Notes under the pieces: generated by a model
Database searches by the model: none
Seen by the model: only the letters and a program-made list of their open reading frames with translations
Told to the model about the DNA's origin: nothing
DNA from: Salinisphaera dokdonensis
GTDB lineage: Bacteria; Pseudomonadota; Gammaproteobacteria; Nevskiales; Salinisphaeraceae
Assembly: GCF_040361215.1 (NCBI RefSeq)
Contig: NZ_APND01000002.1
Location: 372,001-436,000 of the forward strand
DNA length: 64,000 nucleotides
Direction: 5' to 3'
Part shown: positions 1 through 7,984 of the stretch, in pieces
Layout: every line of letters begins with the position of its first letter
Numbering within the stretch: position 1 is the first letter of the stretch
Position numbers and translations under genes: made by a program

Positions 1-138
1 GATTCAGGGGCTTGTGTTCGGCAAAACCGGTCATGGCTGACACGTTGCTGTCGGGCGCGGGCCCATCAATCGAAGCGCGACATCATAAACCTTGCACGCC
101 AAGGCTGCATCGCCTTCGCGGGCGGCTGACGCGACCTG

Positions 139-420
139 TCAAGAGCGATCGCGACGCGGCGGCACGGGATCGAAGCCTCCTTCGCGCAGCGGATGGCATC
201 GTGTGATGCGCCGGAACGCCAGCCAGCCACCGCGGATCGGTCCGTGTAGCTCCAATGCCTCCAGCGCGTAAGCCGAGCAGGTGGGCATATAGCGGCAGCG
301 CGGGCCAATCATCGGCGAGATGCCGTAGCGATAGACGAGAATCGGCAGTTGTAGCGCGCGTACTGCTAGCCAGCGCAGGGCGTAGCGTAGTCGCGAAAGG
401 ATGCTCGTCGGCGCGTTCAT
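139..420 (-). CDS. yidD: YidD, membrane protein insertion efficiency factor
   Basis: Small 93-residue membrane-associated protein. The YidD family helps YidC-dependent insertion of inner-membrane proteins. The sequence shows the family pattern: an N-terminal amphipathic stretch, then YRYGISPMIGPRCRYMPTCS with the conserved Cys pair, YALEALELHG, and RCHPLREGGFDPVP near the C-terminus. The length is normal (usual 70-110). The ATG start is the only one that keeps the whole family region. YidD normally sits between rnpA and yidC. Here about 970 bases without a gene lie upstream and 138 bases without a convincing gene lie downstream, so neither rnpA nor the start of yidC is visible. Identification is firm. 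Confidence 0.93.
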   Translation of the reverse strand: MNAPTSILSRLRYALRWLAVRALQLPILVYRYGISPMIGPRCRYMPTCSAYALEALELHGPIRGGWLAFRRITRCHPLREGGFDPVPPRRDRS

Positions 421-580
421 TTCGTCAGTCTAACGTGGTGCTACGCGAATCCAGCTCGAATGTGACACCAGGCTACAGCCGCTTGCAGCTACCGTAGCCG
501 AGCTAACCCCCACGGCTTATTCAAGAGTCGTTGCTTCTAGCCACTAGCTCTCCGGCACTCACGAGTTCGCCGAACCTGTT

Positions 581-653
581 GTTTCGCACTGCTGTGCGAC
601 TCCCTTTCTTTTGCTTGTCCAAAAGAAAGTAAGCAAACAAAAAGACATCCGGG
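581..653 (+). repeat. Left arm of imperfect inverted repeat
   Basis: Begins gtttcgcactgctgtgcga and contains the core ttgcttgtccaaaagaaag followed by an A-rich stretch. The reverse complement of 1091-1164 begins gtttcgcgctgctgcgcga and contains ttgcttgtccaaataaaag, so the two arms pair over about 73 bases with mismatches. Similar 'ttttgcttgtccaaaagaaa' intergenic sequences are common in proteobacterial genomes; that remark is from memory and untested here. Confidence 0.65.
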
Positions 654-1090
654 CACAGCGCCGGCTGCGCCGGTGCACTCCGACACGCAGCGGCGACGGG
701 ATGCGTACAGAACTCGGATCGCTTTGGCGGCCCTCAGACAGCTGGCCGCACCGGCGCAGTGCGCCGGACACCCTTCGCCACTGCGCGTCTCCGTCGCCGT
801 AGGCGGTACGGCCAAACCTTGAGCCATAGCGAACGCCGAGCTGAAGTCGCGGCGAGCGCCCGGGTTCCTGCCGAATCAAGCCGTCAGCTGATTCGACCCG
901 CGAAAGTTCGACCTTGAGCGAGCGGCAGCGAGCTTGGCTGTATTGGGGCCCCTTGGCGCAGCGCCGAGCAGTGGAGGCCGAAAGCGGATCAGACAGCCGG
1001 ATGTTTGAGTCGCGCGTAGCGCGGCGAGTTTCCGGCTGGCCCGCTTTCGGCCGGAGCCGCGCAGGGCATCGATGCGTAGCATCGGCGCAA

Positions 1091-1164
1091 GACGGGGTGT
1101 CCTTTGTTTTGGTGCCTTTTATTTGGACAAGCAAATAAAAGACACTCGCGCAGCAGCGCGAAAC
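1091..1164 (-). repeat. Right arm of imperfect inverted repeat
   Basis: Inverted counterpart of 581-653. It contains atttggacaagcaaataaaa and ends cgcgcagcagcgcgaaac. The two arms enclose GC-rich DNA without a recognisable gene. Confidence 0.65.
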
Positions 1165-1390
1165 CCCAAGTCGATTACGCCGAAATCGCAGATTCAAAAC
1201 CCGGCAGACTCCAACCACGAATCGGCCACATCTCCCAAGCCAAGCAAAACAAGATCAGCCCCACGAACTCGCGGCACCCGATGAAGGCGATGGAAGCTCA
1301 TTGTCCATGCGACATGAGCATGCACCGGCTTGACTGCAGCCACTCATGACCCAAGCTTGTAGACAGAATATTTCGTCACGCGCACGGGTC

Positions 1391-1807
1391 ATGGATACAC
1401 AGATCGAGCAACTCAAGACCACTTTCGAGATGCTGCCCGACTGGGAGGAGCGCTACCGCTTCATCATCGATCTCGGGCGCAAGCTCGAACCGCTCGAGGA
1501 CGACGAGCGCAACGAAGCGACCCGCGTGCGCGGCTGCATGAGCCAGGTGTGGCTGGTCGCGGATAACGAAGACGACGACAAGCTGCATTTTCGCGGCGAC
1601 TCAGACGCCCATATCGTGCGCGGGCTGATCGGCGTGCTGTTGATGATCTACTCGGACAAGACCCCGCAGGAGATCGCCGAGATCGATATCAACCAGATAT
1701 TCATCGATCTCAATCTCGAACAGCACATCACCATGAACCGTCGAAACGGCCTCTACTCCATGGTGGAAACAATCCAGCGCACCGCCAACCGCCGGCTCGA
1801 CGCCTAG
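1391..1807 (+). CDS. sufE: SufE, cysteine desulfuration protein
   Basis: Sulfur-acceptor protein of Fe-S cluster assembly. In the known family it takes persulfide sulfur from a cysteine desulfurase (SufS/CsdA) and passes it to the SufBCD scaffold. The 138-residue product equals E. coli SufE in length. The active-site loop is visible as RVRGCMSQVW with the acceptor Cys at residue 49, and the family pattern WEERYRFIIDLGRKLEPL precedes it. An in-frame extension to 1346 exists, but ATG 1391 gives the normal N-terminus. No other suf gene is adjacent; an SDR gene follows in the same direction about 170 bases away. Confidence 0.93.
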   Translation: MDTQIEQLKTTFEMLPDWEERYRFIIDLGRKLEPLEDDERNEATRVRGCMSQVWLVADNEDDDKLHFRGDSDAHIVRGLIGVLLMIYSDKTPQEIAEIDINQIFIDLNLEQHITMNRRNGLYSMVETIQRTANRRLDA

Positions 1808-1878
1808 GCCCGCGTCTGAACGCGGCGCTTTCGCGCCACGGCCACACGCCAGAACCTGCCGGCCCGCAGGATTCCGTT

Positions 1879-1896
1879 CGCCCGCGCAGGCGGGCG
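1879..1896 (+). terminator. Hairpin downstream of sufE
   Basis: Perfect 7-bp stem CGCCCGC/GCGGGCG with a 4-base loop, about 70 bases after the sufE stop. There is no T-run, so it is a weak terminator candidate only. Confidence 0.3.
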
Positions 1897-1980
1897 CCCA
1901 TGATCAGCTATGCTCGACGATCAGCCGCTACGCCGATATCGCCGTAGCGATCGTCATTGCCCGATCAAGGAATCCTGCCC

Positions 1981-2751
1981 ATGTCGAACGACCGCCCCGT
2001 CGCCCTGATCACCGGATCGTCCTCCGGAATCGGCGCGGCCAGCGCCCGCCTGCTGGCCAAACGCGGCTACAACGTCGTGATCAATTATTCGCGCAGCGCC
2101 GATGCCGCAGAGGCCGTGGCACGCGAGTGCGAGGCGCTGGGCGCCGCAACCATCGTGCAGCAGGCCAACGTCGCCGAAGACGCCGACTGCCGCGCGCTGG
2201 CCCAGGCCGCCGAAGACAAATGGGGGCGTATCGACGCGCTCGTCAACAATGCCGGCACCACGCGGTTCTGCGCCCACGAAAATCTGGAGGGGCTGAGCGC
2301 TCAGGATTTTCAGGAGCTCTATGCCGTGAACACCATCGGCGCCTATCAGATGGTGCGCGCGGTCGCGCCCGCCATGCAGGCCGCGGGCAAGGGCAGCGTG
2401 GTGAACGTGGCCTCGATCGCCGGCGTGATGGGCTTTGGCAGCTCGGTCGCCTATGCGGCGTCGAAGGGCGCGTTGATCACGATGACCAAGTCGCTGGCCC
2501 GCGCGCTCGGCCCGGCCATTCGTGTGAACGCGGTCTGCCCCGGTTTCGTGCGCGGCAGCTGGCTGGCTGAAGGGCTGGGCGAGAAGCGCTATAACGCCAT
2601 GATCGAACGGTTGGAGGCGAACTCACCGCTGGCCAGCGTTTGCACGCCCGAGGATGTGGCTGAGTCGATCGCCTATTTCGCTGCCGGCGCAGGCGTGACG
2701 ACCGGCGAGACCTTGCTGCTCGACAGCGGCACGCATCTGGGCCGCCTCTGA
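1981..2751 (+). CDS. SDR-family oxidoreductase (FabG-like)
   Basis: NAD(P)-dependent short-chain dehydrogenase/reductase of 256 residues. Classical SDR signatures are visible: cofactor-binding TGSSSGIG near the N-terminus, the structural NNAG motif, catalytic Ser in NVASIAG, the YAASK catalytic Tyr-Lys pair, and VNAVCPGFV after the active site. ATG 1981 is chosen because AAGGA lies nine bases upstream; an in-frame TTG at 1957 would place this ribosome site inside the gene. The substrate cannot be read from sequence. It could be a FabG-like 3-oxoacyl reductase or a sugar/alcohol dehydrogenase. It is a single gene facing the leftward oxidase gene across a short gap. Confidence 0.85.
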   Translation: MSNDRPVALITGSSSGIGAASARLLAKRGYNVVINYSRSADAAEAVARECEALGAATIVQQANVAEDADCRALAQAAEDKWGRIDALVNNAGTTRFCAHENLEGLSAQDFQELYAVNTIGAYQMVRAVAPAMQAAGKGSVVNVASIAGVMGFGSSVAYAASKGALITMTKSLARALGPAIRVNAVCPGFVRGSWLAEGLGEKRYNAMIERLEANSPLASVCTPEDVAESIAYFAAGAGVTTGETLLLDSGTHLGRL

Positions 2752-2812
2752 GCCCTGGTCCTCGTGTAGTGAGGGCCCGCGCCACCAACCACAGCGGCGC
2801 GGGCCTGCTCGC

Positions 2813-3988
2813 CTAGCGGGGCGCCGGCGCCAGCGACGCCCGGCTGAGCTTGTCGATACGACTCTGGCCGATGAGCGCCAGGCTGAGATCGATATCCGCC
2901 AGCAGGCGGCGCAGCACTTCCGCGACGCCCTCTTCGCCGGCACAGGCCAGCCCCCAGGCGAAAGGCCGCCCGACCAGCACCGCATCCGCGCCGAGCGCGA
3001 TCGCCTTGAGCACGTCGGCGCCCCGACGGATGCCGCTGTCGAACAACACGTCCATATCCGCACCGACTGCATCGACGACACCGGCCAGCGCGTCGATCGC
3101 GGCCACGCTGCCGTCGACTTGACGCCCCCCGTGGTTGGATACGATCACGCCGTCCATGCCGGCAGCACGCGCAGCGAGCGCATCTTCCGGATGCAACACG
3201 CCCTTGAGGATCAGCGGCAGGTTGGTCGCCTCGCGCAGCTTGGCGAGATCCGGCCAGCTGCGTTCGGGCGAGGCATAGACCTGCGACCAGTGGCGCACGG
3301 TCGCCTGCACGTCGTCGGCCGGCGGTTTCTCGAGGCCGGCACAGAAGACCGGATCGCTGGTGTAATTGGCCAGGCCCTTGCCTTCCAGGAACGGCAGATA
3401 GGCGCCGTCGAGGTCGCGCTCACGCCAGGCGAGCATTTTGGTATCCAGCGTGATCACGATCGCTTCGTAGCCGGCCTTCTCGGCGCGCTGCACCAGGCTC
3501 GTCGCCAGCGCGTCGTCGTTCGGCCAGTAGAGCTGGTACCAGCCGGCGGTCTCGCCGAGTTCGCGCTTGACGTCTTCCATCGGGTTCGAGGACACGGTCG
3601 ACAGAATCATCGGCACGTCGAGCTCGGCCGCTGCGCGCGCGGTCGCCAACTCTGCGTCGTCGTGCAGGATTTCCTGTACGCCCAACGGCGCCAGCATGAT
3701 CGGCGTCTTGCGGCGTTTGCCGAGCACCGTGGTGCCCAGGTCGCGCTCGCTTACGTCGGTGAGCATGCGCGGCATGAGCGGGTAATGGTCGAAGCCGTTC
3801 CGGTTGGCAGCCATCGAGGCCTCGCCGGCGCCGCCGGCGACATACCAGTAGGCACCGGAATCGAGGACTTCACGCGCCCGCGCCTCGAGGTCTTCGTAGC
3901 GCAGCGGCAGAGTCGGCAGCTGCCCTTCCTGCCCGGCCATGTAGATGCCGAACTGGTGATTGCCGTAGTGATTCGTTGCTCGTGCCAC
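2813..3988 (-). CDS. FMN-dependent 2-hydroxy-acid oxidase, lactate 2-monooxygenase type
   Basis: Flavoprotein of the FMN alpha-hydroxy-acid dehydrogenase family, 391 residues. Visible features: SYVAGG-like AYWYVAGGAGE near residue 47, LMPRML at 71-76, the FMN/substrate region APLGV at 100-104, YQLYW at 151-155, ITLDT at 179-183, LKG at 261-263, the catalytic-base motif SNHGGRQ at 284-290 (His286), and DSGIR at 317-321. The N-terminus (NHYGNHQFGIYMAGQ) resembles mycobacterial lactate 2-monooxygenase more than LldD, but the product chemistry (pyruvate versus acetate plus CO2) is not decided by these motifs. GTG start, supported by GAGGAGAG five bases upstream. Confidence 0.85.
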   Translation of the reverse strand: MARATNHYGNHQFGIYMAGQEGQLPTLPLRYEDLEARAREVLDSGAYWYVAGGAGEASMAANRNGFDHYPLMPRMLTDVSERDLGTTVLGKRRKTPIMLAPLGVQEILHDDAELATARAAAELDVPMILSTVSSNPMEDVKRELGETAGWYQLYWPNDDALATSLVQRAEKAGYEAIVITLDTKMLAWRERDLDGAYLPFLEGKGLANYTSDPVFCAGLEKPPADDVQATVRHWSQVYASPERSWPDLAKLREATNLPLILKGVLHPEDALAARAAGMDGVIVSNHGGRQVDGSVAAIDALAGVVDAVGADMDVLFDSGIRRGADVLKAIALGADAVLVGRPFAWGLACAGEEGVAEVLRRLLADIDLSLALIGQSRIDKLSRASLAPAPR

Positions 3989-4113
3989 CGTCGCTCTCCT
4001 CGTTATGCTGTCGTTATTGCCGTGCCCGAACTGAAACAGCCGGCACAGGGCCGGCTGGAATCAAAACAGCATTTCGAATCAGGCGCAACCGCGAGCGGCG
4101 CGCCTCGAACAGG

Positions 4114-4656
4114 TCATTCGAGGCCGTAGCGCTTGCCGCCCTTTTCCTTGCTTTCGTTGTTCCACGGGCGATCGTTCGAGGAGTCGCTGTTCATTACCGC
4201 GTCGCGATTCGGCGCGCTCGAATCGGCAGACGCATCCGTGGCCGGATCGGCCGTCTTGTCGGTGCTTTCTGCAGCCGCCGGCTCTTCGCTGGACTCGGAG
4301 CTGGGCTCGGATTCGGCTGGCGCACCGTCAACTGCGGTATCGCGCGTGATCGCTTCCGGTGCCGGCGGCGGCGTCACCAGCTTTTCGGGATGCATCTCGG
4401 CCAGCTTCTCGGCGCCGTCGGCCATGTGCTGATACATGTCGCGATAGTCGTCGACCATGCGCGACATGATCGCGGAGGTCTGCTCGAAGTGTTCGCGCAC
4501 GTCATTCTTGTAGCTGTCGTGCTTCTCGCTGGCTTCCTTCATCGCCACGGATTTCTTGCCGCCGAAACGGCTACCGAGGAAATAACCGATCAGCAGCGCG
4601 ACAGCCGCGCATGCGGCAACGATCAGAATCAGGGCTACGGGGCTCAGATTGGCCAT
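4114..4656 (-). CDS. YhcB/ZapG-family envelope protein (DUF1043)
   Basis: Single-pass inner-membrane protein of 180 residues. Residues about 8-28 form a transmembrane helix ending in the family pattern GYFLGSRFG. A charged coiled-coil stretch follows (EHFEQTSAIMSRMVDDYRDMYQHMADGAEKL), then a long Ser/Glu/Asp-rich low-complexity tail. Known relatives (YhcB, renamed ZapG) link cell division and envelope synthesis. The helix plus coiled coil matches the family; the acidic tail is longer than in E. coli. Start ATG with AGGGAG about ten bases upstream. Transcribed alone between the oxidase gene and a hairpin-bearing gap. Confidence 0.85.
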   Translation of the reverse strand: MANLSPVALILIVAACAAVALLIGYFLGSRFGGKKSVAMKEASEKHDSYKNDVREHFEQTSAIMSRMVDDYRDMYQHMADGAEKLAEMHPEKLVTPPPAPEAITRDTAVDGAPAESEPSSESSEEPAAAESTDKTADPATDASADSSAPNRDAVMNSDSSNDRPWNNESKEKGGKRYGLE

Positions 4657-4820
4657 GGATAAGGTTCTCCCTTGTAGTGCCGGGGTGGGATGACGTCACC
4701 ATACTGTGTGGTCAGGTTGCGCACGGCAAGTTGTGGGCGTTAGACCTTAGCCCAGTAGGCGATACGCACACGGTACCCGGGCCGGCTACGCGCCGGGCCC
4801 GCGGTTTATCGAAGGCGAAT

Positions 4821-4850
4821 GCGCCGGGCGACGCCTGGTCGCCCGGTGCG
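4821..4850 (-). terminator. Strong GC hairpin after the CoA-binding gene
   Basis: Twelve-base stem (gcgccgggcgac pairing with gtcgcccggtgc, one wobble) around a short loop, lying directly after the leftward stop at 4855. It lacks a T-run, so it may be an RNA-stabilising hairpin rather than a true intrinsic terminator. Confidence 0.45.
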
Positions 4851-4854
4851 CAGA

Positions 4855-5268
4855 CTAGCCAAGCAGGCGCCGATACTCCTTGAGCATGCAGCGGTCCATG
4901 ACCACATCAATGCCGGCGTCGGCCGCTTTCTGCGCGGCTTCCTCATGCACGACGCCCTCCTGCAGCCACAACGTTCGCACGCCGCGACGGATACAGGCTT
5001 CCACGATCTCGGGCACATGCTCAGGACTGCGGAAGACGTCCACCACGTCGGCCAGACCGGTTACATGGGACAGATCGGGAAACGCGTTTTCGCCGAGCAC
5101 CTTGTCTTCGTTCGGGTTGACCGGAACGATGCCGTAGCCTTCTTCCTTGAGCGCCTTGGCGACGCCGAAAGACGGGCGCGATTCGTTGGACGAAAGTCCG
5201 ACCACCGCGACCCGACGGGTCTGGGCCAGGATTTCACGGATAGGCGTGTCTTCGGTAAGCATTGGCAT
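4855..5268 (-). CDS. CoA-binding domain protein (YccU-like)
   Basis: Protein of 137 residues with a Rossmann-type CoA-binding fold. It begins with an Ile-rich strand and the nucleotide-binding turn VAVVGLSSNESRPS, continues with GYGIVPVNPNE, DVVDVFRSPEHVPEIV and TLWLQEGVV, and ends with VMDRCMLKEYRRL, all typical of the YccU/DUF CoA-binding family. Its physiological role is unknown. ATG 5268 is chosen because the longer frame to 5334 would overlap the upstream lipoprotein gene, which stops at 5279; the ten-base gap suggests cotranscription with it. Confidence 0.85.
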   Translation of the reverse strand: MPMLTEDTPIREILAQTRRVAVVGLSSNESRPSFGVAKALKEEGYGIVPVNPNEDKVLGENAFPDLSHVTGLADVVDVFRSPEHVPEIVEACIRRGVRTLWLQEGVVHEEAAQKAADAGIDVVMDRCMLKEYRRLLG

Positions 5269-5278
5269 GGCGATCAGC

Positions 5279-6121
5279 TCAGGATGCTTTCTGGAAGTTC
5301 TCGGCCACGCGCTCGCCCGCACTGGACAGCGCATCGATGATCGCCGTCTTTAGCGCCTGATTCGTCCACACGAGTTCGGGCCGATCCTGAAGCTGGACGT
5401 AGCTCTGCAGTTCGGCGTCCGACACGTCGCGATAAACATAAAGCAGCATCAGCGGCACGCGCTGTTCGAGCTTGCCCTCGATATTGTTACGGGTCTCGGA
5501 GACCATCTGATCGATACGCGGCTGGTCGACCTGATACTCGGGCGCGGAGGCGGCATTGCGGCCACGAATCATCGCTTCGAGCAGGGTTACGTTGAAACCG
5601 GTCTGCAGTTCGATGATCTGCATGTCCTGAGCCAACGCATCGATCTGGCGCAGCCGTTCCTTGCGGCGTGCGGTCGCCGGCTCGTTCACGAATGCCTTGA
5701 AGTCCTGCGCGAAATTCGCCTGCCCGGTGGTCGATTCGAGACCGATCATCTTGGTGGCGAGCGGCGTATCGAGCTGCTCGGCAGCGACGACCAGTGCCTG
5801 CTGGTTGCCGGTGCTGCTGGCCTGCTCGCGCAGGTTCTCGGCGACATCGGCCTGCAGCGTCTGCGGGTTATAGGCTTCGAAAACGACATCACGCAGACGC
5901 TGACGATCGGCATCGGCGACATCATCGGGCAGATTCTTGTCGAGCGACTGCGATACCGCCGGCGCGGCCTGGGCCAGCAGATCGGGGACTTCATAGGCCG
6001 CCAGCACGCGGTTCGACGCGCTCGTCTGGGCCTGCGTTCCAGCCGGTCCCGTGGCGCAACCGGCGAGCAGAAGCGCCCCCATGAATGCGGTGATCAGATA
6101 CGATTTCGCTTGTGGTTTCAC
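5279..6121 (-). CDS. Lipoprotein, DUF2059-like
   Basis: Predicted outer- or inner-membrane lipoprotein of 280 residues. A signal peptide ends in the lipobox LLAGC (Cys22). The rest is soluble and mainly alpha-helical, with a C-terminal segment (YVYRDVSDAELQSYVQLQ) resembling the helical DUF2059 domain of exported proteins. The family assignment is tentative and no function is known. It starts at GTG 6121 with AGGTG a few bases upstream; the next ATG lies inside the signal helix. Divergent from the HEAGH protein gene and ten bases ahead of the CoA-binding gene. Confidence 0.65.
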   Translation of the reverse strand: MKPQAKSYLITAFMGALLLAGCATGPAGTQAQTSASNRVLAAYEVPDLLAQAAPAVSQSLDKNLPDDVADADRQRLRDVVFEAYNPQTLQADVAENLREQASSTGNQQALVVAAEQLDTPLATKMIGLESTTGQANFAQDFKAFVNEPATARRKERLRQIDALAQDMQIIELQTGFNVTLLEAMIRGRNAASAPEYQVDQPRIDQMVSETRNNIEGKLEQRVPLMLLYVYRDVSDAELQSYVQLQDRPELVWTNQALKTAIIDALSSAGERVAENFQKAS

Positions 6122-6174
6122 GTTTCACCTGTGCATTGAGCAATTCGCATACTGTACGCCAATCTCCCGACCCC

Positions 6175-6678
6175 ATGCCTGACACGAATGGCGTGCTGAC
6201 GATCGATGCCATGGGCGTCGAGCCCTTGCGCACGCTGTTCGCGCGCCTCGGCCTCACCTTGGTACGCACGCCTGCGGGCGAGTCGATTCCCGGCAGCTTC
6301 TGGGGCGACGAGGAAGCCGGGCTCATCGGCGACACGATCTATGTGCGCGGCGACACGCCGGTGCATTCTGCAATGCACGAGGCGGGGCACTATGTCTGCA
6401 TGGACCAGACGCGGCGCAGCGGCCTGCATACCAATGCCGGCGGCACCTACGACGAGGAAAACGCGGTCTGCTACTGGCAGATCCTGGCCAGCGCGCATCT
6501 GGCCGGCATGGACCGCGAGCGCATGTGTGCCGACATGGACCGCTGGGGTTATACCTTTCGGCTCGGCAGCGCGGCCGCGTGGTTTGCCGAAGACGCCGAG
6601 GACGCCCACGCCTGGCTCGTCGCGGCCGGCCTGATCAATACCGACAGCAACGAACTGGTCATCGGCGTACGCCAATAA
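6175..6678 (+). CDS. Small HEAGH-motif protein, possible metalloprotein
   Basis: Protein of 167 residues, no signal peptide. Centre carries HSAMHEAGHYVCMD, a zincin-type HExxH motif, followed by a conserved-looking acidic block (YDEENAVCYWQILA), WGYTFRLGSA and WFAEDAEDAHAWL. I recall conserved hypothetical proteins of this size and pattern in gammaproteobacteria, but no characterised member. The third zinc ligand is not obvious, although the Glu-rich YDEENA helix could supply one. The start is uncertain: ATG 6175 has no clear ribosome site, and the open frame extends upstream into the divergent gene's start region. Confidence 0.7.
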   Translation: MPDTNGVLTIDAMGVEPLRTLFARLGLTLVRTPAGESIPGSFWGDEEAGLIGDTIYVRGDTPVHSAMHEAGHYVCMDQTRRSGLHTNAGGTYDEENAVCYWQILASAHLAGMDRERMCADMDRWGYTFRLGSAAAWFAEDAEDAHAWLVAAGLINTDSNELVIGVRQ

Positions 6679-6696
6679 CGATTTGACGTGGGTTAT

Positions 6697-6715
6697 CGGC
6701 CGCTCGAGGCGGCCG
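6697..6715. terminator. Hairpin between convergent genes
   Basis: Perfect 7-bp stem CGGCCGC/GCGGCCG with loop tcgag, centred in the 42-base gap between the rightward HEAGH gene and leftward gpmA. It could serve both directions. No T-run. Confidence 0.4.
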
Positions 6716-6720
6716 TCGAC

Positions 6721-7470
6721 CTACTTGGACTTGGCCTGATCCGCGACCGCCTTGGCGGCAGCCTCGGCGGCGTCGGCATCGCCGAGATAACGCGATTCGA
6801 TCACGTTGAGCTGTTTGTCGAGCGTATAGAGCTGCGGGATACCGGTGGGGATGTTCACGCCGGTGATCACATCGTCGGCAATGCCTTCGAGATACTTCAC
6901 CAGAGCGCGCAGGCTGTTGCCGTGAGCGGTGACAAGCACGGTCTCGCCAGCCTTCAGGCGCGGCGCGATCGCATCGTGCCAATAGGGCAGCACGCGATCG
7001 AGCGTCAGCGACAGCGACTCGGTACCCGGCAGAACGCGGGCGTCCAGATGCTGGTAACGGCTATCGAAACGCGGATGGCCCGGATCGTCCTGAGCCATTT
7101 CTGGCGGCGGAATGTCATAGCTGCGGCGCCATACGTGGACCTGGTCCTCGCCGTGCTTCGCGGCGGTCTCGGCCTTGTCCAGCCCCTGCAGACCGCCATA
7201 GTGGCGCTCGTTCAGGCGCCAGTGGCGCACTACGTCCACCCAAGGCTGCTCGAGTTCCTCGAGCGCCAGCCACATGGTCTTGATGGCACGCTGCAAAAGC
7301 GAAGTGAAAGCGACATCGAAGTGGATGCCCTCTTCGGCCAGCAACCGACCGGCAGCGCGCGCCTCGGCGCGGCCCTTGTCGGTGAGATCGACATCGACCC
7401 AGCCGGTGAAACGGTTTTCGAGGTTCCACTGGCTCTGGCCGTGGCGTAGCAGTACAAGCTGGCCGGGCAT
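6721..7470 (-). CDS. gpmA: 2,3-bisphosphoglycerate-dependent phosphoglycerate mutase
   Basis: Glycolytic/gluconeogenic enzyme interconverting 3- and 2-phosphoglycerate through a phosphohistidine. At 249 residues it matches E. coli GpmA. Visible: LLRHGQSQWN with phospho-acceptor His10, the FTGWVDVDLT loop, NERHYG with Glu88, GESL-like LPGTESL at 148-153, and TAHGNSLRAL with the second catalytic His183. ATG 7470 is preferred over the in-frame GTG at 7476, because AAGGAG covers 7476-7481, overlaps that GTG, and sits five bases before the ATG. Confidence 0.95.
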   Translation of the reverse strand: MPGQLVLLRHGQSQWNLENRFTGWVDVDLTDKGRAEARAAGRLLAEEGIHFDVAFTSLLQRAIKTMWLALEELEQPWVDVVRHWRLNERHYGGLQGLDKAETAAKHGEDQVHVWRRSYDIPPPEMAQDDPGHPRFDSRYQHLDARVLPGTESLSLTLDRVLPYWHDAIAPRLKAGETVLVTAHGNSLRALVKYLEGIADDVITGVNIPTGIPQLYTLDKQLNVIESRYLGDADAAEAAAKAVADQAKSK

Positions 7471-7526
7471 CTTCACTCCTTGGCTGTGTCTGGCCGGCAG
7501 AAGCTTCTACTCCAACCGGCAGGCGA

Positions 7527-7937
7527 TCAGCTGTCCGGTTCGGCCCAGCTGATCCGAATATCGCGTTGTATGCCGAACTCACGAGCGGCATCGACATCCT
7601 TGCCCATATAGATGTCGATTTTCTTGCTCCAGCGCCGATTCATCTTGTCGCGCACGACATAGACGCCGGGCATGCCTTCGATCTTCACCCGCGCGCCGTG
7701 CGTGAGGCCCTGATCGATCAGGTCGCGGGATACCGCAATCGCGCGCATGCCGGGCTTGAGTTCGTCACCCCAGGCAGCGATGGACGGTTTCTTCGCCGTC
7801 GTCTGCCACGGCACGGAATTATACGCCGTCGCCGAGACGTTGAGTTCTTTCCACTCCACTGCGTCGGCGTTGGCCACGGAGACCGACGCACACAGCAGCG
7901 CGAGCGCGCTTATCGTTGTTGTGACAAAACGACGCAT
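7527..7937 (-). CDS. Exported 3D-domain (double-psi beta-barrel) protein
   Basis: Periplasmic protein of 136 residues with an N-terminal signal peptide (RRFVTTTISALALLCASVSVANA). The mature part matches the 3D domain: LNVSATAYNS at the start, then GMRAIAVSRDLI, GARVKIEG, and the three-aspartate block VVRDKMN...KKIDIYMGKDVDAAREFG (Asp97, Asp108, Asp114). This fold occurs in MltA-type lytic transglycosylases, so cell-wall binding or cleavage is plausible, but MltA's other domain is absent. The 136-residue start gives a normal signal peptide; a longer frame to 7976 adds 13 residues ahead of it. Confidence 0.8.
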   Translation of the reverse strand: MRRFVTTTISALALLCASVSVANADAVEWKELNVSATAYNSVPWQTTAKKPSIAAWGDELKPGMRAIAVSRDLIDQGLTHGARVKIEGMPGVYVVRDKMNRRWSKKIDIYMGKDVDAAREFGIQRDIRISWAEPDS

Positions 7938-7984
7938 GAGATCGAGGCCGCTCAAATGAAGCGGGCGATCATACATGCCGAAGC

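Larger units (their letters stand above)
421..1390. other. Long gene-free intergenic region
   Basis: About 970 bases between yidD and sufE. Reading frames on both strands are low-complexity, Arg/Ser-rich and resemble no family I recognise. The stretch contains the two arms of an imperfect inverted repeat (581-653 and 1091-1164) around a GC-rich interior of about 440 bases. No tRNA, rRNA or transposase was seen. Confidence 0.6.

Noticed and set aside
1..138. Possible start of a leftward gene (ATG on minus strand at base 36, reading MTGFAEHKPLN)
   Set aside because: Too short to judge, no ribosome site visible, and cannot be identified.
559..1218. 219-codon minus-strand frame across the inverted-repeat region
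   Set aside because: Arg/Ser-rich, no family, spans both repeat arms; looks like a chance frame in GC-rich DNA.
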